Assembly (NCBI GenBank): GCA_017642855.1
Contig: JAEPOO010000002.1
Coordinates: forward strand, 891,545 to 955,544
Direction: 5' to 3'
Source of the DNA: Pseudomonadales bacterium
GTDB lineage: Bacteria > Pseudomonadota > Gammaproteobacteria > Pseudomonadales > Azotimanducaceae
DNA length: 64,000 nucleotides
Position numbers and translations under genes: made by a program. Positions 43,421 to 53,393 of this stretch are shown here, piece after piece (position 1 is the first letter of the stretch; every line of letters begins with the position of its first letter). The notes below the pieces were generated by a model. That model was not told where the DNA came from and ran no database searches. It worked only from the letters and a program-made list of their open reading frames with translations.

Positions 43421-45688
43421 ATGCCGAATTCAATGAAGCTATCTAAACCCCTGTCCCTGCAGAAACGTATCCCCGTTCTCTTCATCACTCTCAGTCTTAT
43501 CTGCCCGCCGGTCTTTTCTCAGGGAAAAGGTTCTGTTGATTTTGATGCGAATCCTGCAGCAACACGACTTACGCAACTGACACAACAGGAAGCTTTAGCA
43601 GAAGCTGATGCGATTGCGGCTAACAATTATGCTGACGCTGTTGCAGATAGTGTGGCGGGAAATGTTGCAACGAGTGATCTAACGGGCGACAACATGTCGC
43701 GTGCTATTGATGCTGCCGCAACACAGGAATTTTTGATCAATTTCGGCAGCATGATGTCTGATCTGGCGTCTGTTGGCTCCTTCCTCTCCGATCTTGGTAC
43801 CGGCAAGGTCAACGAAGACTCGTTGATTAAGAACGTCGATAAACTTCTGGAGGCGGCCAAAGATGGGGTTAGTCTTGCCGACTCGATCGAAAGTCTGGTC
43901 AAGCAAACCTCACAAACTGCCGATGCCGTTGATTCGGCGAATGGTAAAGACACGGATAACCAAACCTCTTCAGACATCGCCAGTGCCTTCTATGGCGTCA
44001 AGCAAGCTCAGGATAATGCCAACGACTTCTTTGGTACGAACGAGGGGCTCACAGACATAAATTCTCTCAAAAGTGATTTAAGTGACGTGATCTCGTTAAT
44101 CGAAGAAGCCAGCTCAAACGGTAAGGTCGACAAAGCCGCGTTAGGCCAACTTATTGTAAGAATCGGGAAAGGTTTTGCTCAGGCAGACCTGAAAAAGCGG
44201 TTAGAAGAAATTCAACAGATGCAGCGTGATCTCAATGCTGAAAGGGAGTTGGCGCGCAGTCTGAACGAACAATGGCTGAAGGCGAAAGAGCAACGAGAAA
44301 ATGCGCGCAAGAAGCTTGATGAGCTACGCCAAGAAATCAACGACCTGATTCAGGAAAAACCGGAGGCCCTTGCAGAGGCTTCCGTGGATTTAACTTTTTT
44401 CGAACCCACCGAGGCAACGTGTGAGCTTTGTAAACCCATAGCAGATCAGGTGAACAAAAATCGAATTGCCATGCTTGGTGCGAATCAGAAAATGAAATGG
44501 TTAGACAAGAAACAGGAGGCGGTAGATAAGAAGAAGATTGAGCTTGGTAAGGCAAATAGGCGCCTCGAAGACTTAAGCCGCTTAATCCGTTCCGCCAGGG
44601 TAGGTTTGAAAACCACGGACGTCGCGTTTTTCGGCTCCTCACAGGAGATCGAAAACGACATCAATTTGATGGAGAACGATCGAAGCAAGCTCATCAATGA
44701 AGTAGGGCGTCTTGTTCGCGAGATCGATATTGAGCAGGGGCAGATCTCTGAGTTAAGGGGCGTGCTTCGAATCACGATCACCGATCTGCGGGAGACACTG
44801 AGAGAGCTGAGGTACAAGTTGGATCGATGTGAAGAGATTCGCTGCCGTCAGGTCGGGGAGACAGGGGGAGAGGCAACGGAACTTGGTAAGGCTTTTGTCG
44901 CCTTACTGGATATCAAGAATGAGTCGGGCAATAACCCGTTCAATTCCCAGGATCCGATGGCACCTTCTGCGGGAGAGATAGATCCTCGAGGGGTTCTCAC
45001 CTCTATCATCACGACCCCTCCACCCGTGCGGCCAGAACCGGAGCCTGAACCCGAGCCGGAGCCAGAACCCGAGCCGGAGCCTGAACCCGAGCCCGAACCT
45101 GAACCCGAGCCGGAGCCTGAACCCGAGCCCGAACCTGAACCCGAGCCAGAACCTGAACCCGAGCCAGAACCTGAACCCGAGCCAGAACCTGAGCCAGAAC
45201 CTGAGCCCGAGCCGGAACCTGAGCCTGAGCCTGAGCCAGAACCTGAACCTGAACCCGAGCCCGAACCTGAACCCGAGCCAGAACCTGAGCCCGAGCCGGA
45301 ACCCGAGCCCGAGCCAGAACCCGAGCCCGAGCCGGAACCTGAGCCCGAGCCCGAGCCCGAACCCGAACCCGAGACATTCATGATTACCGTGGAACCCACG
45401 TCTGTCTCTGATGTGCATCTCGTTGGCGGCAGTCCTTGCCCGGATCCAGTGGACAGACTTCAGGTGTCAAGCAATACCGAGGATTTCGTTATCGAAGGCA
45501 CTCAAGTGGTTGGTGCCATTGCTGGCTTTATAGAAGCGTCAGTTGACGACGCTATTGTCAGCGTTCGATTCAACTGCGCGTCTCCGGCACAAGCGGTTCG
45601 GACTGGGGAGATCATCATCGAAGCCCGTGGCAGCAATACGGGTCAGACTGCCAGCGTTTCAGTTAACGTAACTCACGAGGTGCGATAG
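43421..45688 (+). CDS. Exported coiled-coil protein with a long Pro-Glu rod
   Basis: A protein of about 755 residues that I cannot assign to a family. Parts in order: a signal peptide (about residues 15-34, [19 protein letters not shown]); an Ala/Asp-rich region to about 250; a long charged coiled coil (about 250-480) with a CELC pair; a rod of 57 Pro-Glu pairs (45032-45373); and a C-terminal beta domain of about 105 residues with two cysteines (PCPDP, FNCAS). Rigid PE rods like that of TonB span the periplasm, so a tether or stalk role is plausible. ATG 43421 has CAGGA about 8 bp upstream. Its stop overlaps the next gene. Confidence 0.8.
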   Translation: MPNSMKLSKPLSLQKRIPVLFITLSLICPPVFSQGKGSVDFDANPAATRLTQLTQQEALAEADAIAANNYADAVADSVAGNVATSDLTGDNMSRAIDAAATQEFLINFGSMMSDLASVGSFLSDLGTGKVNEDSLIKNVDKLLEAAKDGVSLADSIESLVKQTSQTADAVDSANGKDTDNQTSSDIASAFYGVKQAQDNANDFFGTNEGLTDINSLKSDLSDVISLIEEASSNGKVDKAALGQLIVRIGKGFAQADLKKRLEEIQQMQRDLNAERELARSLNEQWLKAKEQRENARKKLDELRQEINDLIQEKPEALAEASVDLTFFEPTEATCELCKPIADQVNKNRIAMLGANQKMKWLDKKQEAVDKKKIELGKANRRLEDLSRLIRSARVGLKTTDVAFFGSSQEIENDINLMENDRSKLINEVGRLVREIDIEQGQISELRGVLRITITDLRETLRELRYKLDRCEEIRCRQVGETGGEATELGKAFVALLDIKNESGNNPFNSQDPMAPSAGEIDPRGVLTSIITTPPPVRPEPEPEPEPEPEPEPEPEPEPEPEPEPEPEPEPEPEPEPEPEPEPEPEPEPEPEPEPEPEPEPEPEPEPEPEPEPEPEPEPEPEPEPEPEPEPEPEPEPEPEPEPEPEPEPEPETFMITVEPTSVSDVHLVGGSPCPDPVDRLQVSSNTEDFVIEGTQVVGAIAGFIEASVDDAIVSVRFNCASPAQAVRTGEIIIEARGSNTGQTASVSVNVTHEVR
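45032..45373 (+). repeat. Hexanucleotide repeat encoding (Pro-Glu)57
   Basis: 342 bp built from CCN-GAR hexamers, with higher-order units such as GAACCTGAACCCGAGCCA repeated in the middle. Varying third bases show that it is not a very recent expansion. The number of units is likely to vary between strains. The opposite strand is also open (Ser-Gly repeats), a by-product of the composition. Confidence 0.95.
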
Positions 45689-46194
45689 TGAATACATTCA
45701 GAGTGACATTTGTTGTCGTTACCTTGTCACAGTTTTTCGCGCTGTTGTACTGGCAAGCAACCGCAGAACTCCGTCAGATTAGACCGATCGCGGCGCCAGG
45801 TATTCATCATTCGTTACCAACCGGTGGTCGGCCGATGGAGCGTATTGTGCCAGCGCCAAGGAAGTTAGTGACCCAGGCAGTCAACGACATTGTAGAAGCC
45901 TGGAACAATCGAACACTGCACGAAGTGCTGGATCAGGACTTTTACGATAAGGACCGGTTGCAGGCAACGATCGATGTGCGCGTACCTCGACACGCGATGA
46001 TCCGTACCTTGTCCATCAGAGATGCTCAAACCGTACAGCAATATCTAACGGGCGGTTCGGACGGAGAGCCCTTGCAACGAATTTCCATCGTTTCTGTGAC
46101 TGTGAACACGCAAATAGAATCAGATGAGGGCGGTAGTTTCGTGCGTCTGCCGGGGGTAAACGAGTTCCTCATCAAGATTACTGAGGAGGAGTAA
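45688..46194 (+). CDS. Exported protein of unknown function, 168 aa
   Basis: A 168-residue protein with an N-terminal hydrophobic signal or anchor (FRVTFVVVTLSQFFALLYW). The mature part has a basic stretch (GGRPMERIVPAPRKLVTQAV), a helix NDIVEAWNNRTLHEVLDQDFYDKDRL, and a strand-rich C-terminus ending in an acidic tail. Not recognised. It starts at a GTG overlapping the stop of the PE-rod gene by one base, so the two are co-translated; the beta-barrel gene follows after 4 bp. Confidence 0.7.
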   Translation: MNTFRVTFVVVTLSQFFALLYWQATAELRQIRPIAAPGIHHSLPTGGRPMERIVPAPRKLVTQAVNDIVEAWNNRTLHEVLDQDFYDKDRLQATIDVRVPRHAMIRTLSIRDAQTVQQYLTGGSDGEPLQRISIVSVTVNTQIESDEGGSFVRLPGVNEFLIKITEEE

Positions 46195-46198
46195 CAGG

Positions 46199-48361
46199 AT
46201 GCGACGTTCTCTTTCAATCCTCTCTGCCATCGTTTTTTTGGTTTCTATGCCGATCGCTGCGGACTGGGATATCAGCGGGCAAACAACCACTCGAGCGTCT
46301 GATTACACCTCCCATGGGGATGACTCAGCGTCTCCCTATGCCAAGACCGGTGACCTGTATTTCAACGAGTTTTCGATCTATTTTAAGAACAACGACAGTG
46401 ACTATTCTGTGTGGCGAGCTGAGTTGAGTGGCCTGTTGAACAAGAACAATGACTATCGATCATCGGAATCCGGTTTCATTGCAGAACGCTTCAACGTCAC
46501 AAGGGAAGACGGCGAGGGTCATGTGCCTTATCGACTCGAGATAGGTGACTACTTTTCCTACTATTCCCACATGACCTTGCAACAGTCTCTAAAAGGGGCT
46601 CAGCTGGAACTACAACCTTTCTTGACAAATAACCGTCAACACTCGTTCATCATAAGCTCCGGCAGCAATCAAACGCAGTGGCGTGACTTCGATCTGGATG
46701 ATGACTACTTCAATGCGTTCTCCTGGCTGGTTAACGACAGTCGGTTTGGTCGCTGGGGTCTGAATTTCGTGCACAACAGTCGAGAATCAGATTCGGCAAA
46801 TACGCTTGATACGAGTCATCGGGTGCTGAGCCTGGCGGCAGATGTACCTGTGACAATAGGTAGTCAAAGAATTCGGCTCGAAGGTGAAATTGCTTCCTTT
46901 GATGGTGATCATGAGGGGCGAACGACGCCCGCCAGCGGCCAGGATCAGAAGGATACGGCCATCAGTATTGCGATATCAGGGCGCGATCGTGAGTTACCGC
47001 TTGAATATCGTATTCGTTATGAAGACTTTGGAGAAGACTATAGGCCTGGTGGTGCGACCACTATTTCTGATAGAGAGTTGACGAGTTTTCAGGGAGGTTG
47101 GTTATTCGACAACGGACTTCGCCTTCAGGCGAGAGCGCACCGCATTGAAGAAGAGCATGAGAGTACCAATCCTTTCACCATCAGGAATATCGGATTGAAC
47201 TTGAGCGGTGTACGCCTCGACAAATTACATGAGGGTTTAAGTGGTCGCGTTGATGCCTATGCGCAGAATAATGATGATGAACTGGGGACAGTTGACTACT
47301 CGGTGAAAACCGTCACGATCAATTTCAATGCCCCGATAACCGAGACCGTATACGCAAGGTTAGATGCATTCATCCAAGATTTGGAAAGCGATCTCAACGA
47401 TGATCAGGACGTTCAGAGCAGTCAATTGAGTCTGGCTTTCGACTTTCCGGCAAGCATTAAGTCGTTGGATGGCAGAATGTCGCTGGGTCTATCTGCCAAC
47501 AGAGACGACACTGACCTGGAGGATAACAACGAAATGTCTCTGACGATGTCTTTGCAACTTGCCAATAACGATCACAGTATTCGATTCAACTATGGTGGAT
47601 TCAAGCAGGATCGACATGGTGGTCTTGGTACGACGCTTGACGTCAAGAGAAACCAATTTGGCTTCGACTATCGATACGATCGTGGTAGACATTCCATGGG
47701 TATCGAAGCGAATGCCTTTAAACGTAACCCTGAGCGCGGTCGGGACACCGAGGCCTGGCTGGTCGCTGCTCACTGGACTTACTACTTTGACGAACGAAAT
47801 CAGCAGGCAACCCCATACGTCAACAGATCGACCTACTCCCCCAGCCGAGCGGGGGATGTCGCTAATCTGAGTGATCTAGCACCTGGAACTGGGGCTGATG
47901 ATGTCGATACCTGGCTGACCAATTCGAATGTTACCGCCGGTAGAACGATAGCCGGGTGGCATGTGTATGAAGCTCGACTGCTACCGGATACTTTCCAGCG
48001 GCAGCGTTTACTTCTTGATTACGAACTGGGAGTCCTCCGGCGTTCAGCTCTTATCATTGACTTTGACGATGTGGGTGACCAGCGCAGCATGCAGCAGATT
48101 TATGATGATGTGCTCAGACAGCTTATGTCCGTCATGGGGCGCCCAGATCGTACACACTCTATCGGTGAGTTCAACGATCAACTAATCGCAGACATGATCC
48201 AGGGCAGGTTTGCCAGAGTGTCCGAGTGGGTGATGCCTGAAGGAATCGCGCGCTTCGGAATTGTTCGTCGCTTGAATGGTGAAATTCGCATGGAGGTCCA
48301 GTACAGCCAGGAGTTACGGCCAATTACCGATACACTATGGGCGATTGATGACATCAATTGA
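46199..48361 (+). CDS. Predicted outer-membrane beta-barrel protein
   Basis: A 720-residue protein with a signal peptide (SILSAIVFLVSMPIAAD) and, from residue 22 to about 560, alternating hydrophobic/polar strands separated by Asp/Asn/Gly turns (DISGQTTTRASDY, YFNEFSIYFKNND, SIRFNYGGFKQD). This pattern is typical of outer-membrane barrels. The last 150 residues are different: an alpha/beta region (YDDVLRQLMSVMGRPDRTHSI) with no terminal aromatic residue. GAGGAG precedes the ATG. It is the likely outer-membrane partner of the PE-rod protein; this is inference from operon position. Confidence 0.7.
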   Translation: MRRSLSILSAIVFLVSMPIAADWDISGQTTTRASDYTSHGDDSASPYAKTGDLYFNEFSIYFKNNDSDYSVWRAELSGLLNKNNDYRSSESGFIAERFNVTREDGEGHVPYRLEIGDYFSYYSHMTLQQSLKGAQLELQPFLTNNRQHSFIISSGSNQTQWRDFDLDDDYFNAFSWLVNDSRFGRWGLNFVHNSRESDSANTLDTSHRVLSLAADVPVTIGSQRIRLEGEIASFDGDHEGRTTPASGQDQKDTAISIAISGRDRELPLEYRIRYEDFGEDYRPGGATTISDRELTSFQGGWLFDNGLRLQARAHRIEEEHESTNPFTIRNIGLNLSGVRLDKLHEGLSGRVDAYAQNNDDELGTVDYSVKTVTINFNAPITETVYARLDAFIQDLESDLNDDQDVQSSQLSLAFDFPASIKSLDGRMSLGLSANRDDTDLEDNNEMSLTMSLQLANNDHSIRFNYGGFKQDRHGGLGTTLDVKRNQFGFDYRYDRGRHSMGIEANAFKRNPERGRDTEAWLVAAHWTYYFDERNQQATPYVNRSTYSPSRAGDVANLSDLAPGTGADDVDTWLTNSNVTAGRTIAGWHVYEARLLPDTFQRQRLLLDYELGVLRRSALIIDFDDVGDQRSMQQIYDDVLRQLMSVMGRPDRTHSIGEFNDQLIADMIQGRFARVSEWVMPEGIARFGIVRRLNGEIRMEVQYSQELRPITDTLWAIDDIN

Positions 48362-48449
48362 TCACACCGCGATGGTCCCGTTCGTCAGATTTGTCATAGA
48401 TGCTAAGAAGAAGTGAATTTCTTTAGGTAATCCATTGCATAATGCAAAA

Positions 48450-49088
48450 ATGCAACGGTGTTTACTGCTCGAAGATCATCCGGCGGCACGCAAATGGCTA
48501 TCTCAAACACTAGAGCGTGCCTTCCCGGGGACAAAGATAAAAACTGCCGATAACCTGGCAGAAGGTCGGGAAGCGCTTGCTTGGAAACCCGATTTTGCAC
48601 TTGTTGATCTGAGTCTTCCTGATGGTGATGGCTCTAATCTGATTCCGGAACTCGTTGAACTGGGTTGTGAGGTAGTCGTCGCCACAATGTTTGGAGACGA
48701 AGACCACCTGCTGGCTGCCTTAAAAGCAGGTGCGAAAGGTTACTTGCTGAAGGATCAGCCACAGGAAGAGTTGATGCAGCTCTTGCAAGGTACGCTCAAC
48801 GGCACGCCGGCTTTATCTCCATTGATCGCCCGGAAAATTCTCGACTACTTCTCGACGGTTCAAGAATCTGTATTGCCTCACAATGAGGACACCGTTCTGC
48901 TGACAACCAGAGAGTCGGAAGTGCTAACTTTGCTTGCCAAGGGCTATACCATCAAAGCCGCAGCAGAAGTGCTTGGTATCACGCAAAACACCACCTCTGG
49001 CTACACAAAGGCGCTTTATCGGAAACTCAACGTCTCGTCTCGAGCAGAGGTTGCACTTGAGGCGAAAAGGCGGGGCTATGTTGGTTAG
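48450..49088 (+). CDS. NarL/LuxR-type response regulator
   Basis: A response regulator of about 212 residues. The receiver domain has the phosphoacceptor D53 (FALVDLSLPDGDG), acidic residues in LLEDHPAARKW, and the lysine in KGYLLKDQP. The C-terminal LuxR helix-turn-helix is LTTRESEVLTLLAKGYTIKAAAEVLGITQNTTSGYTKALYRKL. The ATG at 48450 is used; a TTG at 48435 with AGG upstream is possible. It overlaps the kinase gene by 11 bp. Its probable targets include the operon upstream. Confidence 0.9.
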   Translation: MQRCLLLEDHPAARKWLSQTLERAFPGTKIKTADNLAEGREALAWKPDFALVDLSLPDGDGSNLIPELVELGCEVVVATMFGDEDHLLAALKAGAKGYLLKDQPQEELMQLLQGTLNGTPALSPLIARKILDYFSTVQESVLPHNEDTVLLTTRESEVLTLLAKGYTIKAAAEVLGITQNTTSGYTKALYRKLNVSSRAEVALEAKRRGYVG

Positions 49089-50898
49089 GCTAATTGTCTA
49101 CGCTTACCTGTTCTTCTGGGTGTCCATGACTAATGCATCGATTGTTGTCCTGGATCAAATCAGCATCCTTGAGTCGCCAACGGAACAAGGGTTAGAACAT
49201 TGGCGAGTTGATCGCGATTCTTTGCCCATCATCTGGCAGCCAGGCGAGTTTTCCGACGGACACGGTTGGTACCGTTTGCCTATCGCTGATTCTCAGATTC
49301 CAGATAAGTTGGCCGGTGTGCTAATGCCACGGGTTTACCTGACGGCTGATGTCTATTTGAACGATTTGTTGATTGGCTCGGCTGGTGCGTCCTTGGACGA
49401 ACCTCCGAGAAACATCAATACACCCTTGTATTTCACTATCCCGCAGAATGCGTGGAAGAAGACTGGGAACTTCTTGACGATACATCATCGATCCTATCCT
49501 GGTGCAGGTCACTTGATGCGTTTGGAACTTGGTGATGATGCGACTCTCAGAGAGCGTTATCGTGAACTCTATTTCTGGCATCAGCATGCCCCGCGAGCAC
49601 TTTATGTCTTGGAGTTATTTTGTGTGCTGTTTGGTTTGGGAATGTGGTCAATCCGCAGAAATGACACCTACTTCGGCTGGTTCGCCGGTGCCATGTTCAG
49701 CCTGAGTCTGCTCACGCTGAACCAGTTCATGGCGGAACCTCCCATGGGGCATAAATGGTGGCTGGCAATTTCGAATACGGGTATTGATGCCTGGATCGTG
49801 TTCTTGATTATGTTTAGTCATAGATCCGTTGGGTACAAAAATCGGGGTCTGGAACTGTTCGCTTTAGGTAATGCCACCCTCGCGTTTTTTTACTACGTCA
49901 CACTTGATGAGGCGCAACTCGTTGAGACCTATGTATTTCACACGGTCTCATTTGCTTTATCGCTTTTTTGCGTCTTCTGGTTTTCCTGGCTAAGAATTGC
50001 TCATCAATTACCAACCTTGGCAACAAGCTTCTTGTTTTTGGTAATTTTTCTTGTGGCAGCACACGATTTCGGACTTCAGGTGAGCCTCGCGGATGAAGGA
50101 TGGGAAGATCGTCGATTTGTCCTGTTCTATGTCGGGCCTCTTTGCTGTCTATTGATGTTTGCGAAGATTGTGCTTGATTTTAATCGCGCCAAAATGACTG
50201 CCGACAATCACGCAGCCGCGCTTAGCGATGAAGTCGCGAGGGTCACCTCTGAATTGGAAGCACAACATAAAGAAATGGAAGTTGTTATGGCAGATCGGGC
50301 GACTGCTTTGGAAAGAGATCGTATCTACCGTGACTTACACGATGACATGGGCGCCCGCCTTCTGTCCGTCTACTACGACGCCAGTGAAGCAAATAACCCC
50401 TCGTTGGCAGAAAAAGCACGGTCTGCGATTAACGAATTGAGAGCTATTGTCACCAGACGGGCGATGTCCGGTGAGACTCTGCTGGATGCCATGGAGGTCT
50501 GGCGCATCGAGTGTGAGGAACGTTGTGATGCCGCCGGTATTGCATTTAGTTGGTGCAACGGCGTCGGAGAAGTTGCGGAAGTTTGGCTGGACGAGATTCA
50601 ATTCAGTTACCTTGCGCGTATGCTGCGCGAACTGCTTACGAATACCCTAAAACATTGTCCGAATGCGACGGCCGTAAACGTCGAAGTCCATTTGAAAGAT
50701 GGCTATCTGGGGATAGACTTTCGGAACGATGGCGTAGAAACGCCAACAGCGCAATGGCAAAAGGGTATAGGTCTGAATAGCATGCAGGCGAGGGTCACCG
50801 AATTGGGTGGTGAGGTCAGCAGAACCGACGTCAGTCCGAAGGGTTGCCTTACGAACATCCGCCTACCCGTCCATCGTGATGCAGTTCTAGGCAACTAA
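49078..50898 (+). CDS. 7TM-type sensor histidine kinase (HisKA_3)
   Basis: A sensor kinase of about 606 residues. The N-terminus has a signal sequence, then a jelly-roll sensor region in the periplasm (7TMR-DISMED2-like), about seven membrane helices (residues 180-370), a coiled coil, and a NarX-type dimerisation domain with phosphoacceptor H421 (RIYRDLHDDMGARLLS). The ATPase domain has ELLTNTLKHCPNATAV and GIGLNSMQARVTELGG. The ATG at 49078, with AAAAGG upstream, overlaps the regulator gene by 11 bp, marking a cognate pair. The periplasmic ligand may be a carbohydrate, by family analogy only. Confidence 0.87.
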   Translation: MLVRLIVYAYLFFWVSMTNASIVVLDQISILESPTEQGLEHWRVDRDSLPIIWQPGEFSDGHGWYRLPIADSQIPDKLAGVLMPRVYLTADVYLNDLLIGSAGASLDEPPRNINTPLYFTIPQNAWKKTGNFLTIHHRSYPGAGHLMRLELGDDATLRERYRELYFWHQHAPRALYVLELFCVLFGLGMWSIRRNDTYFGWFAGAMFSLSLLTLNQFMAEPPMGHKWWLAISNTGIDAWIVFLIMFSHRSVGYKNRGLELFALGNATLAFFYYVTLDEAQLVETYVFHTVSFALSLFCVFWFSWLRIAHQLPTLATSFLFLVIFLVAAHDFGLQVSLADEGWEDRRFVLFYVGPLCCLLMFAKIVLDFNRAKMTADNHAAALSDEVARVTSELEAQHKEMEVVMADRATALERDRIYRDLHDDMGARLLSVYYDASEANNPSLAEKARSAINELRAIVTRRAMSGETLLDAMEVWRIECEERCDAAGIAFSWCNGVGEVAEVWLDEIQFSYLARMLRELLTNTLKHCPNATAVNVEVHLKDGYLGIDFRNDGVETPTAQWQKGIGLNSMQARVTELGGEVSRTDVSPKGCLTNIRLPVHRDAVLGN

Positions 50899-50993
50899 AG
50901 TAAAAGGTATGTTTTAACGTGTTCAAAATCGCGCTCTTAAAGACCTGAACAGCAGGTTGGATTTAGAATAATGCGTTAACGGACGATATCGCT

Positions 50994-51788
50994 ATGAACA
51001 GCTCTCGCCTAACTTTCGACTGGAATTCGCCTCCCTGGCAAGGAGGGGTCGTAAAATATCGACTGGGCCTTCAGCCGATTCAACTCGCAGATTGGTTTGA
51101 CGCGCCGATTTCTGACGATCTCTTTGCTCACAAAAAAAAGTTGTTGGATGAAAAGTACGAGCAGGTCGTTCAGGTGACTGAATTCAGTGAGCCCGCGCAG
51201 AGGGCTCTGGCATCTAACTTTGCGCAACTCGACCCTCAGGATTTTGCTTATCCCGATACTATTGCGCACCTTGGTTTGCAGGTTGCTGATGATCTCTGTC
51301 TTATCGAGAGCGGCGGGGAGCAGCGTATGCTCGCTGCCAGTGTTTGTTCACCAACCTATTGGGATGTGCGTGACAAGATCGGTTGTTCGCTCGTTGAAAT
51401 TCATGGCCCTGTCGCGACACTCGAAGAAAAAATCGGCCACAAAATCGCGCGTTTCATCAACAATGCACCCGTGTTACAACCTTTCGAGCGAGTAAATTGG
51501 TTTATCCACGCTGATCAGGATCGCTTCCACCTCAAACCTGTTTCGATACAAGGGGAACCTGAAAGCTGGTTTGTTCGCTCTGAACGAGAAACCGTTTGTA
51601 GATTCCATGAAGACTTTGCGCTGTTTACCATCAACCCCAGATTCGCAAGGCTGGCAGAGATTCACGAATACCCGGAAGCGACAGTTGACTTGATAAAGTC
51701 GTTGTCATCATTTGATCAGAAGGAGATTGATTACTTTGGCGGTGCGAAAAAGCATAGGCTTCTGCTGGAGTACCTGCGTAACCCGTGA
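50994..51788 (+). CDS. Heme-dependent oxidative N-demethylase-like protein (DUF3445)
   Basis: A 264-residue DUF3445 protein. The family includes the heme subunit of a dimethylamine-oxidising enzyme (HODM), which removes N-methyl groups with oxygen. Characteristic stretches are VCSPTYWDVRDKIGCSLVEIHGPV, INNAPVLQPFERVNWFIHAD and SERETVCRFHEDFALFTINP. Reductase partners of such enzymes are not seen nearby, so demethylation is tentative. The GPH transporter gene starts inside its stop codon region (4-bp overlap), suggesting a substrate-uptake link. Confidence 0.83.
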   Translation: MNSSRLTFDWNSPPWQGGVVKYRLGLQPIQLADWFDAPISDDLFAHKKKLLDEKYEQVVQVTEFSEPAQRALASNFAQLDPQDFAYPDTIAHLGLQVADDLCLIESGGEQRMLAASVCSPTYWDVRDKIGCSLVEIHGPVATLEEKIGHKIARFINNAPVLQPFERVNWFIHADQDRFHLKPVSIQGEPESWFVRSERETVCRFHEDFALFTINPRFARLAEIHEYPEATVDLIKSLSSFDQKEIDYFGGAKKHRLLLEYLRNP

Positions 51789-53284
51789 GTGGGTCGAGGG
51801 ATGGGAGAAGTAACTTGCAACCGGAGTACGAGCGACAGGAGCGAGAGGTCCCGATCGGGTTTGGCGGCAAGCTGAGTCAAGGAGTGGGTGCTGTCCCCGA
51901 TACAGTCAAAAATTGGGTGTTCAGTACCTTCATTCTGCTTTTTTATAACCAGATTCTCGGTGTCGATGCTTTCAGCGTTTCTGTGGTGTTGGCCATCGCG
52001 ATTGTATTTGATGCCATCACGGACCCCGTGGTTGCCAGTTTCTCAGACAATCTTCGATCCCGTTGGGGGCGGCGGCACCCGCTGATGCTCGTTGCGTCTC
52101 TTCCTCTGGGCGTGGGCATCTACGCGATTTTTGTTCCGCCCGCCGGTCTCTCAGAGATGCAGCTTTTGGCTTGGCTGCTGTTGTTCGTGATCATGGTGCG
52201 CGGATTCATGACCCTCTACTTCGTACCTTGGGCGGCGATCGCCTCTGAATTGTCAGACGATTACCACGATCGCACGTCAATCATGTCGTATCGCTACGCG
52301 TGCGGTTGGACGATCGGCGTTGTCATGCCGGTGATCACCTATACCTTTTTCATGGTGGGGACTGAAGAGAATCCCGTTGGCCAGCTTAACCCGGCCGGCT
52401 ACCCGGCAATGGCGTTTTGTTCAGCTTTATTGCTCTCGGGAGGTGCGCTGGCGACCACGCTGTTGACGCTGAAACAGGTGCCTTACCTGCGGCAACACAA
52501 ACAACCAAGAAGCTTCTCGCTGCGCGGAATGATCGATGAGTTAGTGGGTGCTCTGAAGAACCGACAGTTCGCGCTGGTGTTTACGATTATGATCATGGTG
52601 TCAGCGTTGAGTGGCACGACGGCTAATATCGGTATTTACATGACGACCTTTTTCTGGGGTCTGACCAGCGATGATTTGCGATGGTTTGCGTTGTCTGCAG
52701 TGGGCGCGGTGCTCGCCTTTCCCCTGGTTGCGGGGATTCAACGTAGATGGGATAAGAAGCGCATTTTGCTGGTCTGTACCTATGTCAGTCTGTTTGATGG
52801 CATGACGATTGTTTCACTGCGATTTCTGGATGTGCTACCGCAAAATGGTGACCCCATGTTGCTTGTCATTCTTGTCGGTGCTGGCGTGTTCGCAGCTGGC
52901 GTTGCTGTGGTCCAGGGCATCATTAGCGCGTCGGTACTTGCAGACATTCTCGATGACCATGAGCTGCGAACCGGGCTTCGCCAGGAAGGGATGTTCAATG
53001 CGGCTATCTCTTTTTCCGGTAAGGCAGTCTCCAGCATCGGTATTGTGCTAGGTGGGCTGATCATTACTGCTATTCAGTTTCCGACTAACCTGCCCCCGGG
53101 TGAAGTCCCTGTTGAGACCGTGCTTCGCCTCGGCCTGGTCGTTGGCATCATGATACCGTTGCTTTATCTAATCCCCATAAGTCTGATTCATAGATACCGT
53201 ATCACGCGTGAAGTGCATGCCGACATTCAGCGGCAGCTGGAGGCGCGGAGGCGGAAAATAATCGCCGGTTCTGTGATGGATTAG
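51785..53284 (+). CDS. MFS transporter of the GPH (glycoside-pentoside-hexuronide) type
   Basis: A 499-residue cation-symporter-like MFS protein with about 12 helices. It has AIVFDAITDPVVASFSDNLRSRWGRRHPLML, the MelB-type D-x2-x4 motif, plus YHDRTSIMSYRYACGWTIG in the centre. The GPH group usually transports sugars with Na+ or H+, though homologues in this type of neighbourhood may take other polar solutes. The GTG start overlaps the DUF3445 stop. It converges on the DUF2723 gene. Confidence 0.87.
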   Translation: MSGSRDGRSNLQPEYERQEREVPIGFGGKLSQGVGAVPDTVKNWVFSTFILLFYNQILGVDAFSVSVVLAIAIVFDAITDPVVASFSDNLRSRWGRRHPLMLVASLPLGVGIYAIFVPPAGLSEMQLLAWLLLFVIMVRGFMTLYFVPWAAIASELSDDYHDRTSIMSYRYACGWTIGVVMPVITYTFFMVGTEENPVGQLNPAGYPAMAFCSALLLSGGALATTLLTLKQVPYLRQHKQPRSFSLRGMIDELVGALKNRQFALVFTIMIMVSALSGTTANIGIYMTTFFWGLTSDDLRWFALSAVGAVLAFPLVAGIQRRWDKKRILLVCTYVSLFDGMTIVSLRFLDVLPQNGDPMLLVILVGAGVFAAGVAVVQGIISASVLADILDDHELRTGLRQEGMFNAAISFSGKAVSSIGIVLGGLIITAIQFPTNLPPGEVPVETVLRLGLVVGIMIPLLYLIPISLIHRYRITREVHADIQRQLEARRRKIIAGSVMD

Positions 53285-53393
53285 GCGGGGTAGGGCTCTA
53301 CGGTAGCTTTGCTTGATCAATTCTGAGATTGATGATTAGGTTCATGGCGTATTCTCACCTCAGTGCAAGTTGGAGGATGCCGGTCAGGTTCCG

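Noticed and set aside
45032..45373. CRISPR-like array
   Set aside because: Short coding hexamers without spacers; no cas genes.
44848..45399. Long antisense reading frame encoding Ser-Gly repeats
   Set aside because: It is the reverse complement of the Pro-Glu hexamer tract; the open frame follows from the composition, and the sense gene has a signal peptide and operon context.
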